Assembly: GCF_900108565.1 (NCBI RefSeq)
Contig: NZ_LT629971.1
Span: 2,604,001 to 2,668,000 of the forward strand
From: Mycolicibacterium rutilum
GTDB lineage: Bacteria; Actinomycetota; Actinomycetes; Mycobacteriales; Mycobacteriaceae
Reading direction: 5' to 3'
Length of the DNA: 64,000 nucleotides
The translations under genes were made by a program, and so were the position numbers. The first letter of the stretch is position 1; every line of letters starts with the position of its first letter. A model generated the notes under the pieces. It did no database searches. It was not told the DNA's origin and was given only the letters and a program-made list of their open reading frames with translations. Positions 30,023-46,282 of the stretch are shown in pieces.

Positions 30023-31480
30023 TCACGCATCGTCGTCCCCCGATGCCGCCTCCGCCGCGGCTGCGGACGCCGAGCCCGGCCGCTTGCGCACCACCCAGCC
30101 CTCGATGTTGCGCTGCGGGCCCGCCGAGACCGCCAACGCGCCAGGCGGCACGTCCTCGCGGACCACGGTGCCCGCGCCGGTGTAGGCGCCGTCGCCGACG
30201 GTGACCGGCGCGACGAACATGGTGTCCGAACCGGTCCGCACGTGCGAGCCGATCTTGGTGCGGCTCTTGGTCTCTCCGTCGTAGTTGACGAACACGCTGG
30301 AGGCGCCGATGTTGCTGTGCTCGCCGATGTCGGCGTCGCCGACGTAGGTCAGGTGCGGCACCTTGGTCCCTGTGCCCAGCGTCGCGTTCTTCGTCTCGAC
30401 GAACGCGCCGAGCTTGCCGTCGGCGCCCAGCACGGTGCCGGGCCGCAGATAGGTGAACGGCCCGACCGTCGCACCGTCGCCGATCACCGACGAGCTGCCG
30501 TGCGTCCGGCACACGGTCGCGCCGTCGCCGACGGTGACGTCGGCCAGCGTGGTGTCCGGCCCGATCTCACACCGGCCGCCGACCCGGGTGCCGCCGTGCA
30601 GTTGTGACCCCGGCTTGACGACGGTGTCGCGGCCGATGGTGACGTCGACGTCGATCCACGTGCTGGCCGGGTCGATCACCGTGACGCCCGCGCGTTGATG
30701 GGCCGCGACGATGCGCCGGTTCAGTTCGGCGCCCAGCTCGGCCAGCTGCACACGGTCGTTGACGCCGGCGACCAGCGTGGAGTCGTCGACGTGCCGGGCC
30801 CGCACCGGCCGGCCGTCGGAGCGCACGATCGAGATGACGTCGGTCAGGTACTGCTCCTGCTGGGCGTTGTCCGAACGCAGCCGGCCCAGCGCCGGCCGCA
30901 GCGCGGTGATGTCGAACGCGTACACCCCGGCGTTGACCTCGGCGATCGCCCGCTGCGACGGGCTGGCGTCGGCCTGCTCGACGATGCCGATCACCTCCCC
31001 GTCCTGCGTGCGCAGGATCCGGCCGTAGCCGGTCGGGTCGGGCAGCGTGGTGGTGAGCACGGTGGCCGCGGCCGGCCCGGCGTCGGTATGGGTGGTGATC
31101 AGGTCGGCCAGGGTGGCGGCGTCCAGCAGCGGCACGTCACCGGAGGTGACGACCACGGTCCCGGCGAAGTCGGGCGGCAGCGCCGTCAGCCCGCATTCGA
31201 CCGCGTGACCGGTGCCCAGCTGCTGTTCCTGCACCGCGGTGAAGATAGGGCGGCCGACTTCGGCGGCCAGCGCCTCGACGGCGGGCGCCACCCGCTCGCG
31301 GTCCTTGCCGACCACGACGACCAGGTGCTCGGGGGCCAGCCCGGCCGCCGCGTGCACCGCGTGCGCCAGCATGCTGCGCCCGGCCAGCGTGTGCAGCACT
31401 TTCGGGGTGTCCGAGCGCATCCGGGTACCGGCCCCGGCCGCCAGGACCACGACCGCGGTTTCGGGGTGCGCGATGTTCAT
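30023..31480 (-). CDS. glmU: Bifunctional UDP-GlcNAc pyrophosphorylase / GlcN-1-P acetyltransferase
   Basis: A 485-aa enzyme making UDP-GlcNAc for peptidoglycan and arabinogalactan linker. The N-terminal nucleotidyltransferase domain has [17 protein letters not shown] at 14-30. The C-terminal left-handed beta-helix acetyltransferase (about 265-470) shows hexapeptide repeats and the [12 protein letters not shown] active-site region. The Ala/Ser-rich C-terminal tail is typical for mycobacteria. The ATG starts only 5 nt after the 3' end of tRNA-Gln on the same strand, so the two are probably one transcript. Confidence 0.97.
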   Translation of the reverse strand: MNIAHPETAVVVLAAGAGTRMRSDTPKVLHTLAGRSMLAHAVHAAAGLAPEHLVVVVGKDRERVAPAVEALAAEVGRPIFTAVQEQQLGTGHAVECGLTALPPDFAGTVVVTSGDVPLLDAATLADLITTHTDAGPAAATVLTTTLPDPTGYGRILRTQDGEVIGIVEQADASPSQRAIAEVNAGVYAFDITALRPALGRLRSDNAQQEQYLTDVISIVRSDGRPVRARHVDDSTLVAGVNDRVQLAELGAELNRRIVAAHQRAGVTVIDPASTWIDVDVTIGRDTVVKPGSQLHGGTRVGGRCEIGPDTTLADVTVGDGATVCRTHGSSSVIGDGATVGPFTYLRPGTVLGADGKLGAFVETKNATLGTGTKVPHLTYVGDADIGEHSNIGASSVFVNYDGETKSRTKIGSHVRTGSDTMFVAPVTVGDGAYTGAGTVVREDVPPGALAVSAGPQRNIEGWVVRKRPGSASAAAAEAASGDDDA

Positions 31481-31485
31481 AAAAG

Positions 31486-31557
31486 CTCCGTCGCCAGGAC
31501 TCGAACCTGAACTATCTGAACCAAAATCAGAGGTGCTGCCGATTACACCACGACGGA
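31486..31557 (-). tRNA. glnT: tRNA-Gln(TTG)
   Basis: A 72-nt cloverleaf: acceptor stem TCCGTCG/CGACGGA with discriminator G, D-arm GGTGTAATCGGCAGCAC, anticodon stem TCTGA/TCAGA with loop TTTTGGT (anticodon TTG, reads CAA), and T-arm with GTTCGAGTC. No CCA is encoded. The glmU ATG follows 5 nt after the 3' end. Confidence 0.96.
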
Positions 31558-31597
31558 TCGATCACCTCGTGATGCTAGTGCAACGCACCGGAGCAAC

Positions 31598-31603
31598 TAA
31601 CCT
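31598..31603 (+). promoter_or_regulatory. Leaderless -10 box for the TetR gene
   Basis: TAACCT, 7 nt before the GTG chosen as start of the TetR regulator. Confidence 0.45.
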
Positions 31604-31610
31604 GACAGGC

Positions 31611-32258
31611 GTGGCAGCACTCGACAAAGAGGTGCGGACGCCGCGGGCCCGGATGACCGGCGCCGAGCGGCGCCACCAGCTCATCGACATCGCGCGGTCG
31701 CTGTTCGCCGAACGCGGCTACGAGGGCACCTCGATCGAGGAGATCGCGCAGCGCGCCAACGTCTCCAAACCCGTCGTCTACGAGCACTTCGGCGGCAAGG
31801 AGGGGCTGTACGCCGTCGTCGTCGACCGTGAGATGTCGGCGTTGCTGGACCGCATCACGTCGTCGCTGACCCGGATGACCAACAACCGCTCCCGGCTGCG
31901 CATCGAACGCGTCGCGCTGGCGCTGCTGACCTACGTCGACGAACGCACCGACGGCTTCCGGATCCTGATCCGCGACTCCCCGGCCGCCATCACCTCGGGC
32001 AGCACCTACTCGACGCTGCTCAACGAGGCCGTCAACCAGGTGTCGTCGATCCTGGCCGGGGACTTCTCCCGCCGCGGCCTGGACGCCGAGATGGCGCCGC
32101 TGTACGCCCAGGCCCTGGTCGGCTCGGTGTCGATGACCGCGCAGTGGTGGCTCGACGTGCGCGAGCCGAAGAAGGAGGTCGTCGCCGCGCACCTGGTCAA
32201 CCTGTGCTGGAACGGGCTGATGCACCTGGAGAACGACCCGCCGCTGCTCGACGAGTGA
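31611..32258 (+). CDS. TetR-family transcriptional regulator (Rv1019-like)
   Basis: A 215-aa regulator. The N-terminal TetR HTH spans about 15-65 (GAERRHQLIDIARSLFAERGYEGTS then IAQRANVSKPVVYEHF). The rest is helical ligand/dimer domain with a C-terminal WW segment. I chose the GTG because it is 7 nt after TAACCT; the frame remains open upstream across the tRNA region. It precedes mfd by 62 bp, as in M. tuberculosis (Rv1019-Rv1020), where the regulator is reported to be autoregulatory. Effector unknown. Confidence 0.9.
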   Translation: MAALDKEVRTPRARMTGAERRHQLIDIARSLFAERGYEGTSIEEIAQRANVSKPVVYEHFGGKEGLYAVVVDREMSALLDRITSSLTRMTNNRSRLRIERVALALLTYVDERTDGFRILIRDSPAAITSGSTYSTLLNEAVNQVSSILAGDFSRRGLDAEMAPLYAQALVGSVSMTAQWWLDVREPKKEVVAAHLVNLCWNGLMHLENDPPLLDE

Positions 32259-32305
32259 GCCACGTCACGGATTGGCCGCTCCGGCAAGCACTTCGGCGGT
32301 TTGCC

Positions 32306-32311
32306 TAGGAT
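32306..32311 (+). promoter_or_regulatory. -10 box candidate for mfd
   Basis: TAGGAT, 9 nt before the mfd ATG. It gives at most a 2-3 nt leader; no Shine-Dalgarno sequence is present. Confidence 0.35.
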
Positions 32312-32320
32312 GGACTCATC

Positions 32321-35977
<3,657 letters not shown>

Positions 35978-36017
35978 GCGCGAAGGCCGCAGCGTGCACA
36001 GCGAGGAGGTCATCGCG

Positions 36018-37067
36018 ATGACCGTCGTACTGGTCGACCCGCGCCGCCCGTCGCTGATCCCCGTCGACGCGATCGATCTGCTCTCCGGCGACGTTCAGTA
36101 CACCGAGGAGATGCCGATCAAGGTGCCGTGGTCGCTGCCCGCGGCGCGCCCGGCCTACGACGGCGAGGATGCGCCGGTGCTGCTGTCGTCGGACCCCGAG
36201 CATCCCGCGGTCAAGACGCGGTTGGCGGCCGGCGAGAAGGTGATCTCCGCTCCTGAGGCCGCGCCGGGGGAGCGCCTGGTCGACGCCGTCGCGATGATGG
36301 ACAAGCTGCGCACCGCCGGACCGTGGGAGAGCGAACAGACCCACGACTCGCTGCGGCGGTATCTGCTGGAGGAGACCTACGAGGTGTTCGACGCGGTGCA
36401 CAGCGGCGACGCCGACGCGCTGCGCGAGGAACTCGGCGACGTGTTGCTGCAGGTGCTGTTCCACGCCCGGATCGCCGAGGACGCGCCACAGCACCCGTTC
36501 GGCATCGACGACGTGGCCGACGCGCTGGTGCGCAAGCTCGGCAACCGGGTGCCCGCGGTGCTGGCCGGTGAGTCGATCTCGCTCGACGACCAGCTCGCGC
36601 AGTGGGAGGAACGCAAGGCGCTCGAGAAGCGCACCCGCACCTCGATCGTCGATGATGTGCCGACCGGCCAGCCCGCTCTGGCGTTGGCGCAGAAGGTGAT
36701 CGAGCGGGTGACCGCGGCCGGGCTGCCCGCCGAGCTGATCCCGGAGTCGGTGACCTCGGTGACGGTGTCGGCGGGTTCGGACACCGAGAGCGAGCTGCGC
36801 TCGGCGGTGCTGGCGTTCATGGACGCCGTGCGCCGGGCCGAGCGCGCGATCCTCGCCGACCGTCGCGGCACCGACGTTCCCGAGGAACTCGACAGCGCGG
36901 CGCTGGACAAGGTGACCGACGAGGAGTGGCGCGCGCACTGGCCGGGCGAGGAGGCCGAGACCGAGGACGCGCCCGACGAGGTAGCCGAGGAAGCTGCGAC
37001 AGACGGGACGGATGAGGCTTCCGAGGCCGAGCCGGACCGTGAAACCGCCGATTCGGCGCGCTCATAG
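36018..37067 (+). CDS. mazG: Nucleoside triphosphate pyrophosphohydrolase MazG
   Basis: A 349-aa house-cleaning NTPase that hydrolyses aberrant NTPs to NMP and PPi. The metal-binding ExxE-ExxD pattern is visible: E119/E122 and E138/D141 in LLEETYEVFDAV and REELGDVLLQ. The ~80-residue N-terminal extension and the acidic C-terminal tail (about 305-349) are typical of mycobacterial MazG. The ATG is preceded by GAGGAGGT 7 nt upstream, which decides the start over an earlier in-frame codon. Downstream of mfd as in M. tuberculosis (Rv1020-Rv1021). Confidence 0.94.
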   Translation: MTVVLVDPRRPSLIPVDAIDLLSGDVQYTEEMPIKVPWSLPAARPAYDGEDAPVLLSSDPEHPAVKTRLAAGEKVISAPEAAPGERLVDAVAMMDKLRTAGPWESEQTHDSLRRYLLEETYEVFDAVHSGDADALREELGDVLLQVLFHARIAEDAPQHPFGIDDVADALVRKLGNRVPAVLAGESISLDDQLAQWEERKALEKRTRTSIVDDVPTGQPALALAQKVIERVTAAGLPAELIPESVTSVTVSAGSDTESELRSAVLAFMDAVRRAERAILADRRGTDVPEELDSAALDKVTDEEWRAHWPGEEAETEDAPDEVAEEAATDGTDEASEAEPDRETADSARS

Positions 37068-37172
37068 TCGCTGATCGATCGATTGCGCACCCGAATCGCT
37101 TGCCACGCTGAACCACCGTGTCCCGCACGCGTGGGAACATGGGCATCGACCGAAGTTGGTTGAGGGGATTTG

Positions 37173-37904
37173 GTGTCGCCGGTGCGTTGGATGCGCGCGG
37201 TCGCCGTACTAGGTGCGACGGCGCTGCTCTTGGCTTCTAGCTGTTCGTGGCAGCTGGGCACTCCCATCCCGGAGGGAGTGCCCCCGCCGCCTGGCGACCC
37301 GGTGCCCGCGATCGACACCCACGCCAAGGGCCGCCCCGCCGACCAGCTGCGCGAGTGGGCCGCCGAACGCGCCCCCAAGCTCGGGATCCCGGTCGGCGCG
37401 CTGGAGGCCTACGCGTACGCCGCGCGGGTCGCCGAGGTGGAGAACCCCGACTGCAAGCTGACCTGGACGACGCTGGCGGGCATCGGTCAGATCGAGAGCC
37501 ACCACGGCACCTACCGCGGCGCGGTGATCGGGCCCAACGGCGACGTGGAGCCGCCGATCCGCGGGGTGCTGCTCGACGGCACCAACGGCAACCTGGAGAT
37601 CCTGGACAACCACGCGGTCAGCCACGACGGCGACCAGTCGTTCGCCAGGGCGATGGGCCCGATGCAGTTCATCCCCGAGACCTGGCGGCTCTACGGCGTC
37701 GACGCCAACAACGACGGCAAGATCAGCGCCGACAACATGGACGACGCCGCGCTGTCCGCGGCCGGTTATCTGTGCTGGACGGGCAAGGACCTCGCCACGC
37801 CGCGGGGCTGGATGAACGCGCTGCGCGCCTACAACCTGTCCGACCAGTACGCCCGCACCGTGCGCGACTGGGCCACGGCTTACGCGAACGGACACCCCCT
37901 CTAG
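37173..37904 (+). CDS. lpqU: LpqU-like lipoprotein lytic transglycosylase
   Basis: A 243-aa putative cell-wall hydrolase lipoprotein. The lipobox LASSC puts the lipidated Cys near residue 24. After a proline-rich linker comes a SLT/MltB-like lysozyme fold with catalytic Glu in GIGQIESHHG and a GPMQFIPETW motif, with an NDGKISADNMDDA segment resembling a metal-binding loop. Peptidoglycan cleavage is inferred from fold only. I chose the GTG 5 nt after AGGGG; a TTG one codon earlier and an ATG six codons later are alternatives. It lies between mazG and eno, as in M. tuberculosis. Confidence 0.9.
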   Translation: MSPVRWMRAVAVLGATALLLASSCSWQLGTPIPEGVPPPPGDPVPAIDTHAKGRPADQLREWAAERAPKLGIPVGALEAYAYAARVAEVENPDCKLTWTTLAGIGQIESHHGTYRGAVIGPNGDVEPPIRGVLLDGTNGNLEILDNHAVSHDGDQSFARAMGPMQFIPETWRLYGVDANNDGKISADNMDDAALSAAGYLCWTGKDLATPRGWMNALRAYNLSDQYARTVRDWATAYANGHPL

Positions 37905-37945
37905 ACACGCCCGGCGCTCACCGAGGCTCTAGGCTCGTCGGTTGA

Positions 37946-39277
<1,332 letters not shown>

Positions 39278-39292
39278 CCAGTGAAATAGCCC

Positions 39293-39991
39293 GTGCCCGA
39301 AGCGAAACGGCCCGACCCCAGGCGTCGGTCACCGACCTCCCGACCCGGCAAGTCGGGTAAGGCCGGTGACGCCGGGAAGGGCCGTCCACGCACCGCGGCG
39401 CGGCGCAGCACCGAGTCGAAGGCACCCCCCGAGGTCTCCGACGCCGAGGCGCAGCCGAGCGACACCAGCGTCGTCATCCGCCGCGCGATCACCGAGTCGG
39501 CAGAACAGCAGTCCGAGCAGCGGTTCGGGTCCGCGGCACGGCGCGCAGCGATCCTCGCGGCGGTGGTGTGCGTGCTGACGCTGACGATCGCCGGGCCGGT
39601 GCGTACCTACTTCGCGCAGCGCACGGAGATGCAGCAACTCAAGGCGACCGAGGAGCAGTTGCGGGCACAGATCGCCGAACTCGAACAGCAGAAGGGCAAG
39701 CTGGCCGATCCGGTGTTCATCGCCGCGCAGGCCCGCGAACGCCTGGGTTTTGTGATGCCCGGCGAGATTCCGTACCAGGTGCAGCTGCCGCCGGAGGCGA
39801 TCGTGCCGGGCGGGCCGGACGAGGAGCCGGTGCCCGTCGACGACGGCCAGCCCTGGTACACCGCGCTGTGGCACACCATCGCCGATGAGCCGCACGGGAT
39901 TTCGCCGGCACCGCCCCCGCCCGGCCCGCCCGCGCCCGGCCCGCCCGGCGCGCCCGGCGCGCCCCTACCCCCGCCTCCGCCCGGTGGTTGA
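39293..39991 (+). CDS. FtsB/DivIC-like septum formation protein
   Basis: A 232-aa bitopic membrane protein, Rv1024-like. A basic, disordered N-terminal region (1-75) is followed by one transmembrane helix (about 84-105) and a coiled coil (QRTEMQQLKATEEQLRAQIA onward, about 108-140). The GFVMPGEIPYQV motif typical of actinobacterial FtsB/DivIC comes next. The C-terminal tail is Pro/Gly-rich with PPGPPAPGPP-like repeats encoded by almost pure GC. It is expected to join FtsQ-FtsL in the divisome. The GTG start gives full overlap with homologues. Its last 8 bp overlap the next gene. Confidence 0.88.
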   Translation: MPEAKRPDPRRRSPTSRPGKSGKAGDAGKGRPRTAARRSTESKAPPEVSDAEAQPSDTSVVIRRAITESAEQQSEQRFGSAARRAAILAAVVCVLTLTIAGPVRTYFAQRTEMQQLKATEEQLRAQIAELEQQKGKLADPVFIAAQARERLGFVMPGEIPYQVQLPPEAIVPGGPDEEPVPVDDGQPWYTALWHTIADEPHGISPAPPPPGPPAPGPPGAPGAPLPPPPPGG

Positions 39992-40478
39992 GCAAGCCGA
40001 TCTCGACGCCGTCGCGAGACAACTCGGCCGGGAGCCCCGCGGTGTCCTCGAGATCGCCTACCGCTGCCCCAACGGGGAACCGGGTGTCGTCAAGACCGCG
40101 CCGAAACTGCCTGACGGAACACCGTTTCCGACGCTGTACTACCTGACCCATCCCGGGCTGACCGCGGCGGCCAGCCGACTGGAGTCATCGGGCATGATGC
40201 GGGAGATGACCGAGCGGTTGCGCGAGGATCCGGACGTGGCCCGCGCGTACCGGGCCGCGCACGAGTCGTACCTCGCCGAGCGCGACGCGATCGAGTCGCT
40301 GGGCACCACGTTCTCCGGCGGCGGCATGCCGGACCGGGTCAAGTGCCTGCACGTGCTGATCGCGCACTCGCTGGCCAAGGGTCCGGGGGTAAACCCGTTC
40401 GGCGACGAGGCGCTCGCGGCCCTGGCCGACGATCCGGCGATGGCGGGCATCCTCGAACCAGAAAGGTGGAAGCCATGA
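39984..40478 (+). CDS. DUF501 family protein
   Basis: A 164-aa protein of the conserved actinobacterial DUF501 family (Rv1025-like), function unknown. Typical features are DLDAVARQLGREPRG at the N-terminus, GTPFPTLYYLTHP in the middle and the C-terminal GGMPDRVKCLHVLIAHSLAKGPGVNPFGDEA region, with Cys/His residues that may bind a metal. The GTG start lies inside the 3' end of the ftsB-like gene (8-bp overlap). The stop overlaps the ppx start (ATGA). The eno-ftsB-DUF501-ppx order is constant in mycobacteria. Confidence 0.9.
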   Translation: MVEQADLDAVARQLGREPRGVLEIAYRCPNGEPGVVKTAPKLPDGTPFPTLYYLTHPGLTAAASRLESSGMMREMTERLREDPDVARAYRAAHESYLAERDAIESLGTTFSGGGMPDRVKCLHVLIAHSLAKGPGVNPFGDEALAALADDPAMAGILEPERWKP

Positions 40479-41413
40479 GCAGGGTCGCTGCCGTCGACTG
40501 CGGGACGAACTCGATCCGCCTGCTGATCGCCGACCGGGCCGACGGCGGATTGACCGACGTGCACCGCGAGATGCGCATCGTGCGCCTCGGTCAGGGCGTG
40601 GACGCCACCGGACAGTTCGCGCCCGAGGCCATCGACCGCACGAAGGTCGCGTTGCAGGCGTACGCCGACCTGATGCGCCGCCACGAGGTGAGCGCGGTGC
40701 GCATGGTCGCGACGTCGGCGACCAGGGACGCCGCCAACCGGAACATCTTCTTCGAGATGACCGCGAACGTGCTCGGCGACGTGGTGCCCGGTGCGGTCGC
40801 CGAGGTGATCACCGGCACCGAGGAGGCCGAGCTGTCGTTCCGCGGGGCGGTCGGCGAATTGGACCCGGCGGCAGCGCCTTTCGTGGTCGTCGACCTCGGC
40901 GGCGGGTCGACCGAGGTCGTGCTCGGCGGCGCCGATGTCACCGCGAGCCATTCCGCCGACATCGGTTGCGTGCGGCTCACCGAGCGGTGCCTGCACTCCG
41001 ATCCGCCGACGGCGACCGAGATCGCCGCGGCCCGCGACGTCGTGCGGCAGGGGTTGGCCGACGCCTTCCGTGCAGTGCCGGTCGAGCAGGCCCGCACCTG
41101 GGTCGGCGTGGCGGGCACCATGACCACGCTGGCGGCGCTGGCGCACCGGATGGCGGCCTACGACTCGGACGCGATCCATCTGTCGCGGGTGCCGTTCGCC
41201 AGGCTGCTCGAGGTCTGCGACGAGCTGATCGCGATGCCGCGGGCCAGGCGCGCCGTGCTCGGGCCGATGCACGAGGGCCGCGTCGACGTGATCGGCGGCG
41301 GCGCGATCATCGTCGAGGAGCTAGCCGACGCGTTCGCGCAGCGCGCCGGGCTCGACGAACTCGTCGTCAGCGAACACGACATCCTCGACGGCATCGCGCT
41401 CTCGATCGCCTGA
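40475..41413 (+). CDS. ppx: Exopolyphosphatase / Ppx-GppA phosphatase
   Basis: A 312-aa member of the ASKHA superfamily, equivalent to Rv1026 (PPX2). The phosphate-binding loops DCGTNSIRLL at 8-17 and DLGGGSTEV near 138-146 are intact. It is shorter than E. coli Ppx because it lacks the C-terminal domains, as normal in this group. Likely hydrolyses short-chain polyphosphate and possibly pppGpp. The ATG overlaps the DUF501 stop, and GAAAGG lies upstream. It converges with devR, 3 bp apart. Confidence 0.93.
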   Translation: MSRVAAVDCGTNSIRLLIADRADGGLTDVHREMRIVRLGQGVDATGQFAPEAIDRTKVALQAYADLMRRHEVSAVRMVATSATRDAANRNIFFEMTANVLGDVVPGAVAEVITGTEEAELSFRGAVGELDPAAAPFVVVDLGGGSTEVVLGGADVTASHSADIGCVRLTERCLHSDPPTATEIAAARDVVRQGLADAFRAVPVEQARTWVGVAGTMTTLAALAHRMAAYDSDAIHLSRVPFARLLEVCDELIAMPRARRAVLGPMHEGRVDVIGGGAIIVEELADAFAQRAGLDELVVSEHDILDGIALSIA

Positions 41414-41416
41414 CGG

Positions 41417-42067
41417 TCAGTCGGCGGGGCGGTGGCGCGACTGCTCGAGTTTCGAGATGAAGACGGCGGCCTGCGTGCGGCGCTCCATCCCGAGTTTGGC
41501 CAGCAGCCGCGACACATAGTTCTTCACGGTCTTCTCGGCCAGGAACATTCGCGCGGCGATCTGCTTGTTGGTCAGACCCTCGCCGAGCAGGTCCAGCAGC
41601 ACCCGTTCCTGCTCGCTGAGGCCGGCCAGCGGATCCGTTTTGTCGGCCTCGCCGCGCAGCTTGGCCATCAACGCCGCCGCGGCGCGGTTGTCGAGCAGTG
41701 ACCGGCCGGCTCCGACGTCCTTGATGGCCTTGGCCAGCTCCATGCCCTTGATGTCCTTGACGACATAGCCGCTCGCACCGGCGAGGATGGCGTCCAGCAT
41801 CGCCTCGTCCGAGGTGAACGACGTCAGCATCAGGCAGCGCAGGTCCGGCATCCGCGAGAGCAGGTCGCGGCACAGCTCGATGCCGTTGCCGTCGGGCAGC
41901 CGGACGTCGAGCACCGCGACGTCGGGTTCGAGGGCCGGGATCCGCGCCATCGCCTCGGCCACCGAACCGGCCTCGCCGACCACCTCGAGTTCGGCGTCCT
42001 CGCCGAGCAGTTCGATGAGCCCCCGCCGGACCACCTCGTGGTCGTCGACGAGGAACACCTTGACCAT
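41417..42067 (-). CDS. devR: Dormancy response regulator DevR/DosR
   Basis: A 216-aa NarL/FixJ-type response regulator with close similarity to DosR throughout. Receiver domain 1-120 with D8/D9, phospho-acceptor D54, T82 and K104; LuxR-type HTH about 150-205 ([26 protein letters not shown]). DosR controls the hypoxia/NO/CO dormancy regulon by binding GGGAC-N4-GTCCC-like boxes. The ATG giving [16 protein letters not shown] is the family start. It lies 50 bp downstream of an Acg-like nitroreductase gene on the same strand, so it is probably expressed from the promoter beyond that gene. Its sensor devS is on the other strand. Confidence 0.95.
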   Translation of the reverse strand: MVKVFLVDDHEVVRRGLIELLGEDAELEVVGEAGSVAEAMARIPALEPDVAVLDVRLPDGNGIELCRDLLSRMPDLRCLMLTSFTSDEAMLDAILAGASGYVVKDIKGMELAKAIKDVGAGRSLLDNRAAAALMAKLRGEADKTDPLAGLSEQERVLLDLLGEGLTNKQIAARMFLAEKTVKNYVSRLLAKLGMERRTQAAVFISKLEQSRHRPAD

Positions 42068-42117
42068 CCGATGCCCTCCTGCGTCCGGGCTTCCACCATA
42101 CGGTCCGGCAGCGGGAC

Positions 42118-43116
42118 TCAATGCCGACTCGAGTTTCGTACCTCCAGCACTTCGCTGAGCGGTCGCCTCGGTGTCGCGGGTGGGTGCTGCTCGATCGCCG
42201 GCGCCGACCCGACCCGAATCAGCAACTGCGGTGTGGTCGCCCGGCCGATGAGGCACGCTACGACCTCGCGGCTGGCTGCCAGCTCGGTGACGTGCGACAG
42301 CGTGCACGTGGCCAGTCCGGCCACTGTGGCCTCCAGTAGCACGGCCGACAGCATTTCACCGCATTCGAGGACGCTGGCCCGGTCACTGTCCCGGGTCGAG
42401 AGCACGACGACCTTGGACCTGTCCGTTCCGTAGGTCCGGCGGCGGTCTCGCTCATCGAGCGGCATCGGGAACCTGCGCCCGATGTCGACGCGATCGCCCT
42501 CGGCCGCAGTCGGAAGCTCGTTCCTCGGGATGCCCTGCGTCGCCGCGAACGGCGCTGTCCACCACTGCAACTCCTCGTGGTAGGACGAATCGTAGAAGCG
42601 CAGCGACTCGGTGAGCCGGGAGGCTTCGACCAGTTCCGGACGCAGCTCGTCGGCGATGACGTCGAGGTGCACCGCATCCGAGGTGATGGTCTGATGCAGA
42701 AGCTGCTCGACGGCGCCCCAATCCGCCGGCGCTGAGAACGGCAGACGGTCGGTGCGGCGAATCATGATCGCATCGGCGCGCCGGCCGTGCACGTCGGTGA
42801 GGGGCTCGAGTGGCGTGAACCTGAAGGTCGCCAGGTGCGTCGTGTCGTTCGGGTCCGGATAACGGTCGACGTCCGCGGCCCAGCCTGCGGCGGCCATGGC
42901 CACTCGAAAGTGATCCAGCACGGCTCCGCAGGCCAGCAGCGCTTCGCGGCCGGACCGGTCGGTCGAGTAGAGCACCCGCGTCTTGTCGAGGAACAGGTGA
43001 ACGGTGTCGCCGTCGATGGCCCAGCGCCAGGGCTGGGTGTTGTGCAACGACGGTGCCCGGCACGCCACGCCGACAGCCTTGACCAGCACTTCAGTCTCTA
43101 CGGCACAGCCATTCAT
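42118..43116 (-). CDS. Acg-like nitroreductase-family protein
   Basis: A 332-aa protein of the mycobacterial Acg family (Rv2032/Rv3131-like), members of the DosR regulon. The fold is a nitroreductase duplicated within one chain; the [12 protein letters not shown] motif is at 21-32 and IRRTDRLPF near 140. Acg proteins are reported to bind FMN as a closed monomer with little access, suggesting flavin storage rather than catalysis. I chose the ATG giving [10 protein letters not shown] (332 aa, the length of Rv3131); the frame is open upstream across the regulatory region. First gene of the leftward unit ending in devR. Confidence 0.9.
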   Translation of the reverse strand: MNGCAVETEVLVKAVGVACRAPSLHNTQPWRWAIDGDTVHLFLDKTRVLYSTDRSGREALLACGAVLDHFRVAMAAAGWAADVDRYPDPNDTTHLATFRFTPLEPLTDVHGRRADAIMIRRTDRLPFSAPADWGAVEQLLHQTITSDAVHLDVIADELRPELVEASRLTESLRFYDSSYHEELQWWTAPFAATQGIPRNELPTAAEGDRVDIGRRFPMPLDERDRRRTYGTDRSKVVVLSTRDSDRASVLECGEMLSAVLLEATVAGLATCTLSHVTELAASREVVACLIGRATTPQLLIRVGSAPAIEQHPPATPRRPLSEVLEVRNSSRH

Positions 43117-43151
43117 GTCTTCATCCTCGCCGTGCATCGTCGGCGGCAACA

Positions 43152-43165
43152 GGGCCAATGGTCCC
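43152..43165. promoter_or_regulatory. DosR box between acg-like and usp genes
   Basis: GGGCC-AATG-GTCCC, 9/10 match to the palindromic DosR core GGGAC-N4-GTCCC with correct spacing. It lies 36 bp from the acg-like ATG and 44 bp from the usp ATG, so it can serve both divergent units. Confidence 0.75.
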
Positions 43166-43208
43166 TCCAGTCCTTCTCTCGCACCGGCGAGCAGTGCAGC
43201 ATGGACCC

Positions 43209-45825
<2,617 letters not shown>

Positions 45826-45827
45826 GT

Positions 45828-46277
45828 TCAGGACCTGCCGGCGTCGACGGCTCCGCAGTACTGCGGGACGCTGCGCCGACGGAACCGGCGTCCGGTCATC
45901 GTCTCGGTGCGGATCCGCACGAAGTGATCACGCCGCCCGTCTACCCACGGCTCGACGAAAGTCCCTGACAACTCGACGAGTTCGTCGATCTCGGTGATCG
46001 GTTCGGCGTGCCCGACGACGGTCACACTCCAGCCGTCCCGCAGATCCGGGTCCAGCTCGTCGGCCTCGAACGCGACGACCTGATGATTGGTGGCGGCGGC
46101 CAGTTTCGGCCCGCCAGCGACCCGGATCACGAGGTCATCGCGCCACAGCCGGAAGTTGACCGGCTGCACCGCGGGCAGGGCGTCCTCGGTGAACACCAGC
46201 CGGCCCACCCGCACGTGCTGCAGCAGGTCCAGACATTGTCTGCGATTGAGGGTTTCGAGCGCTCGGCCCTTGGTCAT
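45828..46277 (-). CDS. PNPOx-like flavin/F420 split-barrel protein
   Basis: A 149-aa member of the pyridoxamine 5'-phosphate oxidase-like split barrel family, similar to Rv3129 of the DosR regulon. The LLQHVRVGRLVFTEDALPAV start and the VTVVGHAEPI strand are typical; there is no sign of a true PNP oxidase active site, so cofactor (FMN, F420 or heme) is uncertain. It lies 5 bp downstream of the tgs1-like gene, probably one transcript. It converges with devS, 2 bp apart. Confidence 0.85.
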   Translation of the reverse strand: MTKGRALETLNRRQCLDLLQHVRVGRLVFTEDALPAVQPVNFRLWRDDLVIRVAGGPKLAAATNHQVVAFEADELDPDLRDGWSVTVVGHAEPITEIDELVELSGTFVEPWVDGRRDHFVRIRTETMTGRRFRRRSVPQYCGAVDAGRS

Positions 46278-46282
46278 ATCGA

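Noticed and set aside
42112-42125. DosR half-site (GGGAC-TCAA-TGCCG) before devR
   Set aside because: Only one half matches and it overlaps the end of the nitroreductase gene; not called as a box.
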